In this document: one piece after another, positions 22,246-35,644 of the stretch
Position numbering within the stretch: the stretch's first letter is position 1
How the letters are laid out: the number at the start of each line of letters is the position of its first letter
NCBI GenBank assembly: GCA_030035585.1
Contig: CM057469.1
Span: forward strand, 16,982,501 to 17,046,500
Source: Dugong dugon
Taxonomy: Eukaryota > Chordata > Mammalia > Sirenia > Dugongidae
Length of the DNA stretch: 64,000 bases
Direction: 5' to 3'
Program-made: the position numbers and the translations under genes
The notes under the pieces: model-generated
Told to the model about the DNA's origin: nothing
What the model saw: only the letters and a program-made list of their open reading frames with translations
Database searches by the model: none

Positions 22246-25053
22246 CAGTGATAAAGGGAGAGCTCTTATTCAACATTGTGCTGGAGGTCCTAGCCAGAGC
22301 AATTAGGCTAGAAAAAGAAATAAAGGGCATCCAGATTGGTAGGGAAGAAGTAAAAGTATCTCTATTTGCAGATGATATGATCTTATACACAGAAAACCCC
22401 AAAGAATCCACAAGAAAACTACTGGAACTAATAGAAGATTTCAGCAAAGTTTCAGGATACAAGATAAACATAAAAAATCAGTTGGATTCCTTTATACCAA
22501 CAAAGAGAACCTCGAAGAGGAAATCACCAAATCAATAAATAGATTTACAATAGCCCCCAAGAAGATAAAATACTTAGAAATAAATCTAACCAGAGACGTA
22601 AAAGACCTATACAATGAAAACTACAAGACACTACTGCAAGAAACCAAAAGAGACCAGCATAAGTGGAAAAAACATACCTTGCTCATGGATAGGTAGACTC
22701 AACATTGTGAAAATAGCAATTCTACCCAAAGCGATCTACAGATACAATGCAATCCTGATCCAAATTCTACAGACATTTTTTAATGAGATAGAGAAACAAA
22801 TCACCAACTTCATATGGAAAGGGAAGAGTCCCTGAATAAGTAAAGCATTACTCAAGAAGAAGAACAAAGTGGGAGGCCTCACACTACCTGATTTCAGAAC
22901 CTATTATATCACCACGGTAGTCAAAACAGCCTGGTACCAGTACAACAACAGATACATAGACCAACAGAACAGAATTGAGAATCCAGACATAAATTCATCC
23001 ATCTATGAGCAGCTGATATTTGACAAAGGCCCGAAGTCTGTTAATTGGGGAAAAGACAGTCTCTTTAACAAATGGTGCTGGCATAATTGGATAAAATTGG
23101 CAAAAAACTGAAACAAGACTCATACCTCACACCATGCACAAAAACTAACTTAAATGAATCAAAGACTTAAATATAAATTTGAAAATGAAAAAGATCATGG
23201 AAGAAAAAATAGGGACAATGCTACGAGCCCTAATACATGGCATAAACACAATATGAACCATAAGTAACATGCACAAGCACCGGAAGAGAGACTAGATAAT
23301 TGGGAGCTCCTAAAAATCAAACACTTATGCTCATCAAAAGACTTCACCAAAAGAGTCAAAAGACAACCTACAGACTGGGAAAAAAATTTTTGGCTACAAC
23401 AAATCCAATCAGCATCTAATCTCTAAAATCTACAAGATACTGCAAAACCTCAACAACAAAAAGACAAATAACCCAATTAAAAAATGGGCAAAGGATATGA
23501 ACAGGCACTTCGCCAAAGACAACATTCAGGCAGCTAACAAACACATAAAGAAATGCTCACGATCATTAGCCATTAGAGAAATGCAGATCAAAACTACAAT
23601 GAGATATCATCTCATCTCAACAAGGCTAGCATTAATCCAAAAAACACAAAATAATAAATGCTGGAGAGGTTGTGGAGAGACTGGAACACTTATACACTGT
23701 TGGTGGGAATGTAAAACGGTACAACCACTTTGGAAATCGATTTGGCACTTCCTTAAAAAGCTAGAGATAGAAGTACCATACTATCCAGAAATCTCGCTCC
23801 TTGGAATATATCCTAGAGAAATAAGAGCCGTCACACGAATAGATACATGCACACCCATGTTCATTGCAATACTGTTCACAATAGCAAAAAGATGGAAACA
23901 ACCTAGGTGCCCATCAATGGACCAATGGATAAACAAATTATGGTATATCCACACAATGGAATACTACTCAACGATAAAGAACAACGATGAAGCCGTGAAA
24001 CATCTCATAACATGGAGGAAACTGGAGGTCATTATGCTGAGTGAATTTAGTTAGTCACAGAAGGACAAATATTGTATAAGACCACTATTATAAAAACTCA
24101 AGAAAAGGTTTAAACACAGAAGAAAACATTCTTTGATGGTTACAAGGGTGGGAAGGGAGGGTGAAGGTTATTCACTAACTAGATAGTAGATAAGAATTAT
24201 CTTAGGTGAAGGGAAAGACAGCACACACTACAGGGGAAGTCAGCACAACCAGACTAAACCAAAGCTAAGAAGTTTCCTGAATACAATCAAACACTTTGAG
24301 GGACAGAGTAGCAGGGGTAGGGGTCTGGGAACCATGCTTTCAGGGGACATGTAGGTCAACTGGCATAACAAAGCTTATTAAGAAAATGTTCTGCATCCTA
24401 CTTTGGTGAGTGGTGTCTGGGGTCTTAAAAGTTTCCAAGCGGCCATGTAAGATGCATCAATTGGTCCCAACCGTCTGGAGTAAAGGAGAATGAAGAACAC
24501 CAAAGACACAAGGAAAGTATTGGCCGAAGAGACAGAAAGGGCCACATAAACCAGAGACTTCATCAGCCTGACACCAGAACTAGATGATGCCCGTCTACCA
24601 CAAATGACCACCCTGACAGGGAACCCAACAGAGAGTCCCGGATGGAGCAGGAGAAAGGTGGGGTGCAGAACTCAAATTCTAGTAAGAAGACCAGACTTGA
24701 TGGTCTGAGTGAGACTGGAGGAACTCCGGAAAGCATGGCCCCCGGATTCTCTATTAGCCCAGAACTAAAACAATTTCCAAGGCCAACTCTTCAGACAGGG
24801 ATTGGACTGGAGTGTGGGACATAAAGTGATACTCGTGAGGAGTGTGCCTCTTAGCTCAAGTAGATACAAGAGATTAAACAGGCAGCTTCTGTCCAGAGGT
24901 GAGATGGGAAGGCAGAGAAGGTTAGAGCTTGTTGAATGAACATGGGGAATCAGGGGTGGAAAGGAGAAGTGTGCTGTCACAGTATGGGGAGGGCAATTAG
25001 AGTCACGTAACAATGTATGTATACATTTTTGTATGGGAAAAAAGAAAAAAATA
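22246..25053 (+). mobile_element. Younger L1 (elephant type), 5'-truncated, dead
   Basis: Forward L1 beginning inside ORF2. The RT segment carries the catalytic FADD (22248-22538 reads [15 protein letters not shown]). The C-terminal cysteine-rich segment [19 protein letters not shown] lies near 23670-23730. The ORF2 frame is broken by several stops and shifts between 22.5 and 23.5 kb. A 1-kb 3' UTR follows and ends in an A-rich tail near 25053. It is much less diverged than the L1 it interrupts. The 3' UTR is also found as short antisense insertions at 20.6 and 33.0 kb. Confidence 0.88.
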
Positions 25054-26309
25054 AAGGATCTTGGGGACCTTGGAATGCACTTTCAGAATTGCTGCCCTAG
25101 AGCAATCAATAACAAAATAAATAACACAAGTATAACTAATAGGCCAACTGTGGGGGAAAATGGAATTATGAAAAATACTCAATTCAAAAACATAGTAGGA
25201 ACAGAGAAGAAACAAGGAGGGGATGGGACAAATAGAAAACAAACAGAAAAATCATAGATTTAATGCCAATCATATAAATTATTATAGTAAATGTAAATAA
25301 ACATATCAATTGAAAGGTAGAGATTTTGAGTTAGATAAAAAAGCAAGATTCAACTACATCTGTCTACAAGAAATCCAGTTTAAATACAACACTAAGAAAA
25401 CTAGAGCGGCTATATTAACATCAAACAAAAGGGACCTCAGAACAAGGAATACTTCATAATGATAAAGGAATCAAATCAGTAAGAAGATATAACCATCTTA
25501 AATGGGTATACTTAATAACAGAACCTCAAAGTTTATGAAGCAAAAATTGATATGACTAAAAGGAGAAATGTACAAATCCACAGTTGTAATTGGTCATTTC
25601 AACACTCTCTCAGTAATTGATAGAACAAGTAGACAAAAAACCAGTAAGTTTACAAAGGACCGGAAAAATACTATCAACCTAATTGACATTTACAGAACAC
25701 TCCTGCCACCACCACCACCACCCCTGAATAACAGCACTACACTTTTTTTTCAAGTAAGATGGAATTTTCACCATGATATAAACCGTATTTTGGATCATAA
25801 GATTAATCTCAATAAATAAATGTAGGGGACTGACATCATATAAAGTATGCTCTCTGACCACAATGGAATTAAAATAGAAATAAATAACAGGAAGATATTT
25901 GGAAATTTTCCAAATATTTGGAAAATAACAAATGTCTAAATAATCAATAGATCAAAGACGAAACTACAAGGGAAATTAGAAATTATTTTGAACTGAATGA
26001 AAATCAAAATATCTATCAAAATTTGTGATGTGCAGCTAAAGCAAGGGCTAGAGGAAAATTCATAGCACTAAAAGTTTATATTAGAAGAAGAGAATAAAAG
26101 ACACTCAGAGAATATCATGTAAAGGTGGAAGCAAAGATTGGAGTGACGCATCTACAAGCCAAGAAACACCTAGAATTGATGGCCATGACTAGAAGCTAGG
26201 AGACAGGCATGGAATAGGCTCTCCTTTGGAGCTTTCAGAAAGATTCAATACTCTTGAAACTCTGATTTTGGACTTCTAACTGCCAGAAATGTGAGATAAT
26301 AAATTTATA

Positions 26310-26360
26310 TTGATTTAAGCCAACAGATAGACAGACATATAGATAGACAGACAGATAATA
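26310..26360 (+). repeat. GATA/GACA-type short tandem repeat
   Basis: Imperfect ATAGATAGACAGACAGATA tract inside the old L1. Confidence 0.75.
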
Positions 26361-26667
26361 ACTTCTATTATAAAAAGAACAGTCTCAAATAAATATTATA
26401 AGCTTCCACCTTAAGAATTTAGAAAAAGAAGAACAAATTTAACACAAAGCAAGTATAAGGAAGAAAAAAAAAGTAAGAGCATTAATTAATGAAATAGAAA
26501 ACAGTAAAATAAAGAAAAATCAATAAGATCAAAAGTTGGTTCTTTGAAAAGATCAATAATATTGATAAACCTTTAACCAAACTGATCAAAGGAAAAAAAA
26601 AAAGGAAGGCACAAAGTACCAATGTCAGAAATGAAATAAGGACATTATTACAGATCCTACAGACGTT

Positions 26668-29600
26668 AACTACCACTCATCTTATGAATAGCTGCAGAAC
26701 ATTATCTAGTATAGTGCCAGAAGATGAGCCCTTCACGTTGAAGGGCACTCAAAATACGACTAGGGAAGAGGTACCATCTCAAAGAAGAGTGGACCTTAAT
26801 GACATGGAGGGAGGAAGGCTTTTGAGACCTTCATTTGCTAATGTGGCATGACTCAAAATGAGAAGAAACAGCTGCAAACATCCATCAATAATCGGAACAT
26901 GGAATATATGAAGTATGAATCTAGGGAGATTGGAAGTAACCAAAAATGAAATGAAACACTTGAAGATCAATATCCTAGGCATTGGTGAGCTGAAATGGAC
27001 TGGTATTGGCCACTTTGAATAGGATAGTCATATGGTCTACTATGCCAGAATGACAAGTAGAAGAAAAATGGCATCACATTCATTGTCAAAAAGAACATTT
27101 CAAGATCTATCCTGAAGTACAATGCTGTCAGTGATAGGATAATATCCATAGGCCTACAAGGAAGACCAGTTAATATGGCTATGATTCAAACTTACACACC
27201 AACTACTAAGGCCAAAGATGAAGAAATTGAAGATTTTTACCAACTTGTGCAGTCTGAAATTGATCAAACACACAATCAATATACATTGATAATTACTATA
27301 ATTGGAATGCGAAAGTTGGCAACAAAGAAGAAGGATCAGTAATTGGAAAATATGGCCTTGATGTTAGAAATGATGCCAGAGATAGCATGATAGAATTTTG
27401 CAAGACCAATGACTTATTCATTGCAAATACCTTTTTCAACAGCATAAATGGTGACCACACACGAGGGCCTTGCTGGATGAAATACGTAGTAATCAAATCA
27501 ACTATCTGTGGAAAGAGACAATGGAGAAGCTCAATATCATCAATCAGAACAATCCTGGGGGCTGACTGCAAAATAGACCATCAATTGTTCATATGCAAGT
27601 TCAAGTTGAAGCTGAAGACAATTAAAATAAGTCCATGAGAGCCAAAATTTGACCTTTAGTATATCCTACCTGAATTTGGAGACCATCTCAAGAATTCATT
27701 TGAAAAATTGAATAGTAATGACCAAAAACCAGACGAGTTGTAGGATGACATCGTGGACATCATACATGAAGAATGCAAAAGGTCATTAAAAAAGACAGGA
27801 AAGAAAGAAACTACCAAAATGGATGTCAGAAGAGACTCTGAAACTTGCTCTTGAATGCAGAGTAGCCAAAGCAAAGGGAAGTAATGAAGTAAAAGAGCTG
27901 AACAGAAGATTTCAAAGGGTTGCTCGAGAAGACAAAGTAAAGTATTATAATGAAATGTGCAAAGACCTGGAGTTAGGAAACCAAAAGGGAAGAACATGCT
28001 TGGCATTTCTCAAGCTGAAAGAACTGAAGAAAAAATTCAAGCCTTGAGTTGCACTATTGAAGGATTCTACATGCAAAATATTGAATGATGCAGAAAGCAT
28101 CAAAAGAAGATGGAAGGAATACACAGTCATCATACCAAAAAGAATTGATCAATGTTCAACCATTTCAGGAGGTAGCATAAGATCAAGAATCAATGATTGA
28201 AGGAAGAAGTCCAAGCTGCACTGAAGGCATTGTCCAAAAACAAGTTTTCAGGAATTGACAAAATACTAGCTGAGATGTTCAACATTTGGATGTAATACTG
28301 GAAGTGCTCACTCATCTATGCCAAGAAATTTGGAAGAAAGCTACCTGGCCAACCAACCAGAAGAGATCCATATTCATGCCCATTTCCGAGAAAGATGATC
28401 CAACAGAATGCAGAAATTATCAAACAATATCATTAATATCACAAGCAAGTAAAATTTTGCTGAAGATCATTCAAAAGTGATTGTAGCAGTACATAGACAG
28501 GCAACTGCCAGAAATTCAATCCAGATTCAGAAGAGTATGCTGAATGAAGTATATCTTGCTGATGTGAGATGGATCATGGTTGAAAGCAGAGAATACCAGA
28601 AAGATGTTTACCTATGTTTTATTGACTATGCAAAGGCATTTGACTATGTGGATCATAACAAATTATGGATAACATTGTGAAGAATGGGAATTCCAGAACA
28701 TTTAATTGTGCTCATGCTGAACCTGTATGTAGACCAAGAGGCAGTGGTTCATACACAATAAGGTTTAAAATCAGAAAGAGTGTGTTTCAGGGTTGTATCC
28801 TTGCACCATACTTATTCAATCTGTATGCTGAGCAAATAACCTGAGAAGCTGGACTATATGAAGAAGGGTTATCAGGATTGTAGGAAGACTCATTAACAGT
28901 TTACGATAAGCAGATAACACAACCTTGCTTGCTGAAAGAGAAGAGGACTTGAGGCACTTACTGATGAAGATCAAAGACTACAGTCTTCAGTATGAATCAC
29001 ACCTCAACATGAAGAAAACAAAAACTCTTAAAACTGGACTAATAAGCAACATCATGATATAGGGAGAAAGTATTGAAGTTGTCAAAAAGGATTTCATTTT
29101 ACTTGGATCCAAAATCAACGCCCACGGAAGCAGCAGTGAAGAAATCATATGACATATTGCATTGGGCAAATCTGCTGCACAAGACGTCCTAAGGTGTTAA
29201 AAAATGAAGACGTCACTTTAAGGACTAACGTGTGCCTGACCCAAGCCATGGTATTTTCAGTTGCCTCATATACATGTGGAAGCTGGACAGTGAATAAGAA
29301 GACTGAAGAAGAATTGATGTTTTTGCATTATGGTGTTGGTGAAGAGTATTGAATATACCATAGACTGCCAGAAGAAGAAACAAATCTGTCTTGGAAGAAA
29401 TACAGCCAGAATGCTCCTTAGAAGCGAGGATGATGAGATTTGTCTCATGCACTTTGGACAAGTTATCAGGAGGGATCAGTCCCTGGAGAAGGACATTATG
29501 CTTAGTAAAGTAGAGAGTCAGTGAAAAAGAAGACCCTCAATTAGATGGATTGACACAGTGGCTGCAACAATGGGCTCAAACATAGCAATGATTGTGAGGA

Positions 29601-29697
29601 TGGTACAGGACCAGGCAGTGTTTTGTTCTGTTGTACATAGTGTCACTATGAGTCAGAACCATCTCGAATGGCATCTAACAACAACAACAATAACAAC
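26668..29697 (+). mobile_element. Near-full-length RTE (BovB-like) LINE, dead
   Basis: About 3.0 kb, forward, inserted in the old L1. Frames broken by stops show, in order, an AP-endonuclease region (KHLKINILGIGELKWTGI near 26.95 kb, then GCTATGATTCAAACTTACAC), an RT region with CFIDYAKAFDYVDHNKLW (about 28.61-28.67 kb) and the C-terminal block CLGRNTARMLLRSED (29.39 kb). The 3' end is the SINE-like GTCACTATGAGTCAGAACC followed by (AAC)n. RTE elements have a single ORF of about this span. Many stops make it inactive. Confidence 0.9.
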
Positions 29698-30471
29698 AGG
29701 CATTAAAAAAATAAGAGAATATTGTGAACAACTTAATGTCATTAATCAACAACATAGATGCAATGAAGCAATTCCTTGAACGGCGTAAGTTAATGAAGGT
29801 TAGTTACTCAAGAAGAAACAGATAATTCAAGTAACCCTGTATGTATTGAAGAAATTGAATTTGTAGTTAAAAACCTTAACAGAAAGAAAACAATCAAAGA
29901 TAATACAAAAACACTACAAACCAATATACTTCAGGAAAATAGATACAAAAATTAACAAAATTTTAGCAAATAGAATATAACAATATATAAAAAGAATAAT
30001 ACATCATGATCAAGTGGGGGTTTTCCTTGGCTGAACTTTATAAAATTGGTTTAACATTTGAAAAGTAATATTCTTCATCATATGAACAGACTAAAGGAGA
30101 AAAAAGTATATGATCTTATACAGAAAAAGCATTTGACAAAAATTAGCATCCAATCACGATCAAAGCTCTCAGCAAAGTTGAAATAGAACGGAACATCCTA
30201 GAAATAGATCTTCCCTTAAAAACAGAGTAAACATCACATTTGATATTAAAAAACAATGTGTTCCACCTAAGATTGGGAACAATGCAAGAATGTCCATTGT
30301 GACTACTTGTATTCAACATTGCAATGCAGTGCAATAAGGTAATAATAGGAAATTAAAAACCTGCAGATAGGAAATGAGGAAGTAAAACTATTACCGATGA
30401 CATAATCATCTATGAAGAAAATCTGAAAGAATTTATTTAAAAAGCTACTACAGTTAATAACTGAATTTGAA

Positions 30472-30631
30472 CCAAAACCAAACCCCTTGCTGTCGAGTCG
30501 ATTCTGACTCATAGCGACCCTATAGGACGGAGTAGAATTGCCCTATAGTGTTTCCAAGGAGCAGCTGGTGGATTCAGACTGCCGACTTTTTGGTTGACAG
30601 TCAAGTTCTTAACCACTGCGCCACCAGGGCT
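30472..30631 (-). repeat. AfroSINE
   Basis: Reverse copy from AACCAAAACCAAACCCCTTGC to GCGCCACCAGGGCT, inserted in the old L1. Little diverged in the tail (GTCGAGTCGATTCTGACTC). Confidence 0.93.
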
Positions 30632-30941
30632 AGGGCAGTATACAAAAATCAACACTATTTCTCTACGGTTGCAATGAACAATCAGAAATTGAAATTTTAA
30701 AATATTTATAATATCATAAAAATGTGAAATAACTTAGGGATAAATTTAACAATATATGTGCAAGAACTGTACACTGAACACTATAGAACATTAGTAAAAG
30801 GAAGACTTAAATAAATGAAGATTCAGTGTTATTAAGAAGGGAAATAGAGCAATAGATTCTATACAACCTCAATCAAAATCTCAGCAGGTATGTTTTTGTA
30901 AAAATGTATTTCAATAATTCACAGGAAATTGTAAAGGGCTT

Positions 30942-31462
30942 TGTCATGGATTGAATTGTGTCTCCCAAAAAATGTGTGTAGCAACTTGGCTAGGTCATGA
31001 TTCCTAGTATTGTATGATTGTGTTATCTGATGTGATGTCCTTATGTGCTGTGAACTCTACCACTATGATGAGATTATATGTGATCTCGTGTGTTGTAAAT
31101 TCTATCACTGTGATGAGGTTATACTGATGAGGCTGACAAGATCAGTGTCTTAATGCAATCTCTTTTGAGATATAAAAGAGAGAAGCAAGCAGAGACACAT
31201 GGGAACCTCATACCACCAAGAAAGCAGTGCTGGGAGCAAAGCGCATCCTTTGGACCTGAGGTTCCTGCACAGAGAAGCTCCCAGACCAAAGCAAGACTGA
31301 TGACATGGACTTTCCTCCAGAGCTAATGGAGAAAGCATTCCCCTGGAGCTGATGCCCTGAATTTGGACTTGTAGCCTACTGGACTGTGAGAGAATAAATT
31401 TTTCTTTCTAAAGCCATCCACTTGTGATATTTCTGTTGGAGCAGCACTAGATGACTAAGACA
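30942..31462 (+). mobile_element. Solo LTR, MaLR-type, copy 3, perfect target duplication
   Basis: Forward LTR of 521 bases from TGTCATGGATTGAATTGTGTC to ACTAAGACA, flanked by GGCTT on both sides. The AGAATAAATTTTTC block near 31.39 kb probably holds its poly(A) signal. It sits in the old L1; no internal retroviral region remains. Confidence 0.85.
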
Positions 31463-32364
31463 GGCTTAAAATAGCCAAAATTATTTTAAAGATAATAAGG
31501 TTGGAGAATTTACATTGTCAATTTAAAAGCCTACTATAAAGCTACAATAACAAGACAGTGTGGTGTGGGCTTAACAAGGAACATACAGACTGGTGGAACA
31601 GAATAGCGTGCCCAGAAATAGACCCTCATATATCGTCAATTGATTTTCTACAAGTGTGTCAAAATAGTTCAACAGGAAAATAATTTCAACAAATGGTGCT
31701 GGAGATATTGGATACCCATATGGAAAAAAATGAACCTTAATCCTTTCCTCACACCATATGCAAAAATTAACTCACAATGGATTACCTACCTAAATGTTAG
31801 AGCTAAAATTATAGAACTTCTAAAAGAAAAGATAGAAAATTGTGATTTCCGGTTTGGCAAATATTTCCTAGGACACAAAGAGCATAAACCATAAAAGAAA
31901 ATCTTTGATGAGATTTAATAAAAAATAAAAACTTTGGCTCTTTGAAAAATACCAGTAAGAAAATGAAGAGTCAAATCACCAAGAAAGCAAATATTTGCAA
32001 AACATGTATCTGACCAAACACCCAGAATATATAAAGAACTGTTAGAACTCTGTAAGAAAAAAAAGTCCGTTTTTAAAAATGACAAAAGATTTGATCAGAG
32101 GTGTTACTGGATAGATAAACAGTCAAAAGTCAATGAAAAAATTGTTCAACCTCATTAGTCATTAGGGAAATGCAAATTAAAACCACAGTGAGATAATACT
32201 ACATATCCATAAAAATGGCAAAAATTAATGACTGACAATACCAAATGTTGATGTGCATGTGGAGCAGCTGGAACTCTCATACATTGCCTATGAGAATGCA
32301 AAATGGTACAGTTATTTTGGAAAGCAGGCAGTTTCTTTAAAATTTAAATATGCTCTTAGTGATA

Positions 32365-32574
32365 AAACCAAAACCAAACCCATTGCTATCAAGTCGATTC
32401 CGAATCATAATGACCCTACAGGACAGAATAGAACTGCCTCGTAGGGTTTCCAAGTCTGTAATCTTTATGGAAGCAGATTGCCCCATCTTTCTCCGGTAGA
32501 GTAACTGGTGAGTTGAAACTACTGACCTTTCCATTAGCAGCCAAGTGCTTAACCACTGCACCACCAGGGCTCCT
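32365..32574 (-). repeat. AfroSINE, long variant
   Basis: Reverse copy from AAAACCAAAACCAAACCC to GCACCACCAGGGCTCC with the spacer TGTAATCTTTATGGAAGCAG. Inserted in the old L1. Confidence 0.92.
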
Positions 32575-32990
32575 TGCACTTAATGGTACAGCCCAGCAAT
32601 TCCAAGAAGAATAAAATATGTATCCTTACACAAAGACCTGTATCAAAATGCCCATAGCAACTTTATATATAACAGTCTCAAACTGGAAACAACTCAGATA
32701 TTGTTTCACTCAAATCAGCTTATGAATGGATAATTGAATTGTGATATATTTATACAATAGAATACTATTCAGTAATAAAAGAAACTACTGATTACATGCA
32801 ACAAGATGAATGATTCTCAAAAGCATTGTACTAAGTGAAAGAAGCCACATACAAAAGACTACTTACTGTATGATTCCATTTATATGACAATTTTAGAAAA
32901 AACAAAACTTAGTTACAGAAAGTAAATTAGTTGCCAGGGGCTGAAGGTGGGAGGAGGGGATTGACTACAAAGTGGCTCAAGGGAACTTTT

Positions 32991-33460
32991 TTTTTTTTTA
33001 ACTGTGCTTTAGGTGAAAGTTTACAGCTTAAGTTACTTTCTCAGACAAACATTTATACACACATTGTTATGTGACCCTAGTTGCTATCCCTATAATGTGA
33101 CAATGCACACCTCCTTTCCACCCTAGATTTCCCGTGTCCATTCAACCAGCTCCTATCCCTTCCTGCCTTCTCATCTCCCCTCCGGAGAGGAGCTGCCCAT
33201 TTAGTCTTGTGTATCTACTTGAACTAAGAAGCACACTCTTCACAAGTATCATTTTATGTCTTATAGTCCAGTCTATTCTTTGTCTGAAGAGTTGGCTTCG
33301 GGAATGGTTTTAGTTCTGGGTTAACAGACAGTCCAGGGGCCATGTCTTCTGGTGGGTTCCTCCAGTCTCAGTCAGACCATTAATTCTGGTCTTTTCCCTA
33401 GAATTTGAGTTCTGTACCCAGCTTTTCTCCTGTGCCATCAGGGACTCTCTGTTGTGTTCA
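32991..33460 (-). mobile_element. L1 3' UTR insertion, antisense, with 13-base target duplication
   Basis: A short antisense copy of the younger L1 family 3' UTR, starting with the T run left by its poly(A) tail. It is flanked by CAAGGGAACTTTT at 32978-32990 and 33461-33473, a clean target-site duplication from target-primed integration into the older L1. Confidence 0.92.
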
Positions 33461-33504
33461 CAAGGGAACTTTTCGAGGTGATTAAAATGTTATATATCTT
33501 GATT

Positions 33505-33712
33505 GGGAGTCCCTGGACGGTGCAAACATTTAATACAGTCAGCTGCTAACCAAAAGGTTGGAGGTTCAAGTTCACCCAGAGGTTCCTTGGAAGAAAGGCC
33601 TGGCAATCTACTTTGAAGCATCAGTCACTGAAAACCATAAGAAGCACAATTCTAACATACATGGGGTTGCCCTGAGTCTGAGTGGACTCAACAGCAACTG
33701 AGTTTTTTAATA
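33505..33712 (+). repeat. AfroSINE, second subfamily, forward
   Basis: Forward copy from TTGGGAGTCCCTGGACGGTGC through GAAGAAAGGCCTGGCAATC to GAGTGGACTCAACAGCAACTG, inserted in the terminal part of the old L1. Confidence 0.88.
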
Positions 33713-34131
33713 TATCTTATTTTGGTGGTAGTCACATGGCTGAATACATTTATCAAAACTCATCCAACTATATACTTAAAATGGGTGAATTCAATAAATA
33801 TTAAATTTTTTAATTTAATTTTACTTTACTTCAATAAAGATATTTTTTAAAGAGTGCAAGAAGTATGCTATAAAGAGATTGCTTCTCTTCCCACCCCAAA
33901 ATGAGTTTTTGTTGAACAGCTATTACAGTTCTTCAGAATTATTGTTTCATGTATTGTAGTACAGGAAATGTTTGCAGTAGTGGATTATATGATGATGGGT
34001 AGGAAGAAATAAGAAATATAATTCTATGACTTCTTGACTTTTGTATATATAAATGATACCCAAAGATATTTCAACAGAAAACTGTACACTGAACAAAATT
34101 TATAAAATGAGTCTATTTTCTACCTAGAGTT

Positions 34132-34706
34132 TGTCTTAGGCTGGGTTCTCTAGAGAAGGAAAACCAGTGAAGGGTGTGTATATATATGTATATATATGTA
34201 GAGAGAGAGAAAGATTTATATCAAGGAAATGGCTCACACAGTTGTAGAGGCTGGAAAGTCCCAAGTCCATGGGTCAGGCTGGAGGCTTCTCCTGACTCAA
34301 GTAGCTGCAGGAGCTGGTGGAACTCAAGATCCGCAGATCAGATGGCAGGCATCTGGCTCACAGGCTGTGGAGACTGACAAATCCCACATTCGGCAGGTAA
34401 GGTGCTAGCTCAAATCCCAAGAACTGGAGGTCACATGAACAGGAGCCAGCTGCAGGATCCAGAGTGAGCAAAAGCCAGTGAGCTTTGAGAGAAAGTCCAC
34501 ATATATTGGATGCGGGCCACACCCCTAAGGAAACTCCCTTTCGACTGATTGGCTGCTTATAGCAGATCTCATCATGGAGATGATTACATTATATCAGATC
34601 TCATTATTGAGGTGATTACATCATTACATAGCTGCCTAACTACGTAACTGCCAAACCACTGACAATTATGGCCCAGTCAAGTTGACACACAACCTTAACC
34701 ATCACA
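34132..34706 (+). mobile_element. Solo LTR (ERVL/MaLR-like), perfect target duplication
   Basis: Unit from TGTCTTAGGCTGGGTTCTC to AACCATCACA, flanked by GAGTT on both sides. It contains CAAGGAAATGGCTCACACAG and a TATATATG microsatellite near its start. It differs from the three MaLR-type LTRs above. A related 3' piece lies at 39.06-39.26 kb. Family name uncertain. Confidence 0.72.
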
Positions 34707-34859
34707 GAGTTCATTTAATAAAATTCTGTATTACTTGTTTGAATTTTTTAATCCATAAAAATTAAGGGCAATAAAAGCAATATTTTCCCAAATCTGCAAA
34801 TAGTACTGAGAAGACAGCAAAACCAGCTGCTTTACTAAGCTTAGTAAGCACTGCTTACC

Positions 34860-35012
34860 CAAAACCCATTGCCATCAAGTCAATTCCCACTCATAGCAAC
34901 CCTATAGGACAGAGTAGAACTGCCCCATAGGGTTTCCAAGGAGCGCCTGGTAGATTCGAACTGCCGACCTTTTGATTAGCAGCCAAGCTCTTAACCACTG
35001 TGCCACCAGGGT
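34860..35012 (-). repeat. AfroSINE
   Basis: Reverse short-form copy from CAAAACCCATTGCCATC to GTGCCACCAGGG. Well preserved. Confidence 0.93.
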
Positions 35013-35640
35013 TTTCAAGCACAGCTTAGGTTACTAATTGCTCCTAAGGTAGAGTAGACATCTATTATATAAATACATTTTTCTGGTAGAAGCATTATCA
35101 CAGTACTGTCAAATTCCACACTGTAGGCCTGGAGCTCCTCTAACCATTGCAATGTAATAATTTGTATTCTTTTTTTATGAAAAACAAATAGTATAAGAAA
35201 GTTGGTTGCTGTTTACTGTCCTTATATTAAAGTACACTAAGTTGGTATCTGCATCTTTCTCAGAAATATAAATTATATAAATTATACATATGTATATATT
35301 GCAACAAATGGAGCATGTAATGCTTACTTATTGTTTAAATACTGATGTTAGAGAGGAGGGAGGAATGTGCCCTTTGAAACAGCCTCAAATAAGAGAGTTA
35401 TTGCTGGTAATGACCATGGCCCAGATAATAAAAGGAGCCCCTCTTTGAAGCAATTGTGGGCACAAGCATCTATGTCTCCCACTAAAAAGAAAAAGAAAAA
35501 GAAAAAAAAAAGTGTGTGTGTGTGTGTGTTTTGGAGAAATGCCTGGAAGCACTAGGTCTTGTGGGGGAAAAAAAAAAAAAGGATAGAGCTCACCACAGAG
35601 GGCTAAAATTAGTGTGGTTATTTTGTTAAGTTACTGTTTG
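35013..35640. other. Intronic sequence with simple repeats
   Basis: No gene and no named transposon. It contains an A/G-rich tract followed by (GT)n at about 35484-35530 and an A run near 35567. Confidence 0.65.
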
Positions 35641-35644
35641 AGTT

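Larger units (their letters stand above)
22030..33856 (+). mobile_element. Old L1 LINE hosting seven nested insertions
   Basis: Forward, heavily mutated L1. An ORF1 C-terminal piece lies at about 22030-22245. ORF2 resumes after 25.05 kb and continues in segments to about 32.98 kb, and the 3' end with ACTTCAATAAAG finishes near 33.85 kb. Pieces on either side of each insertion join in L1 order: for example, GACATTATTACAGATCCTAC before the RTE resumes with AAAATAAGAGAATATTGTG after it. All reading frames are broken. Confidence 0.8.

Noticed and set aside
22248..24054. Several reverse-transcriptase-like open frames as possible host genes
   Set aside because: They are consecutive fragments of one broken L1 ORF2 followed by an L1 3' UTR and A-rich tail.
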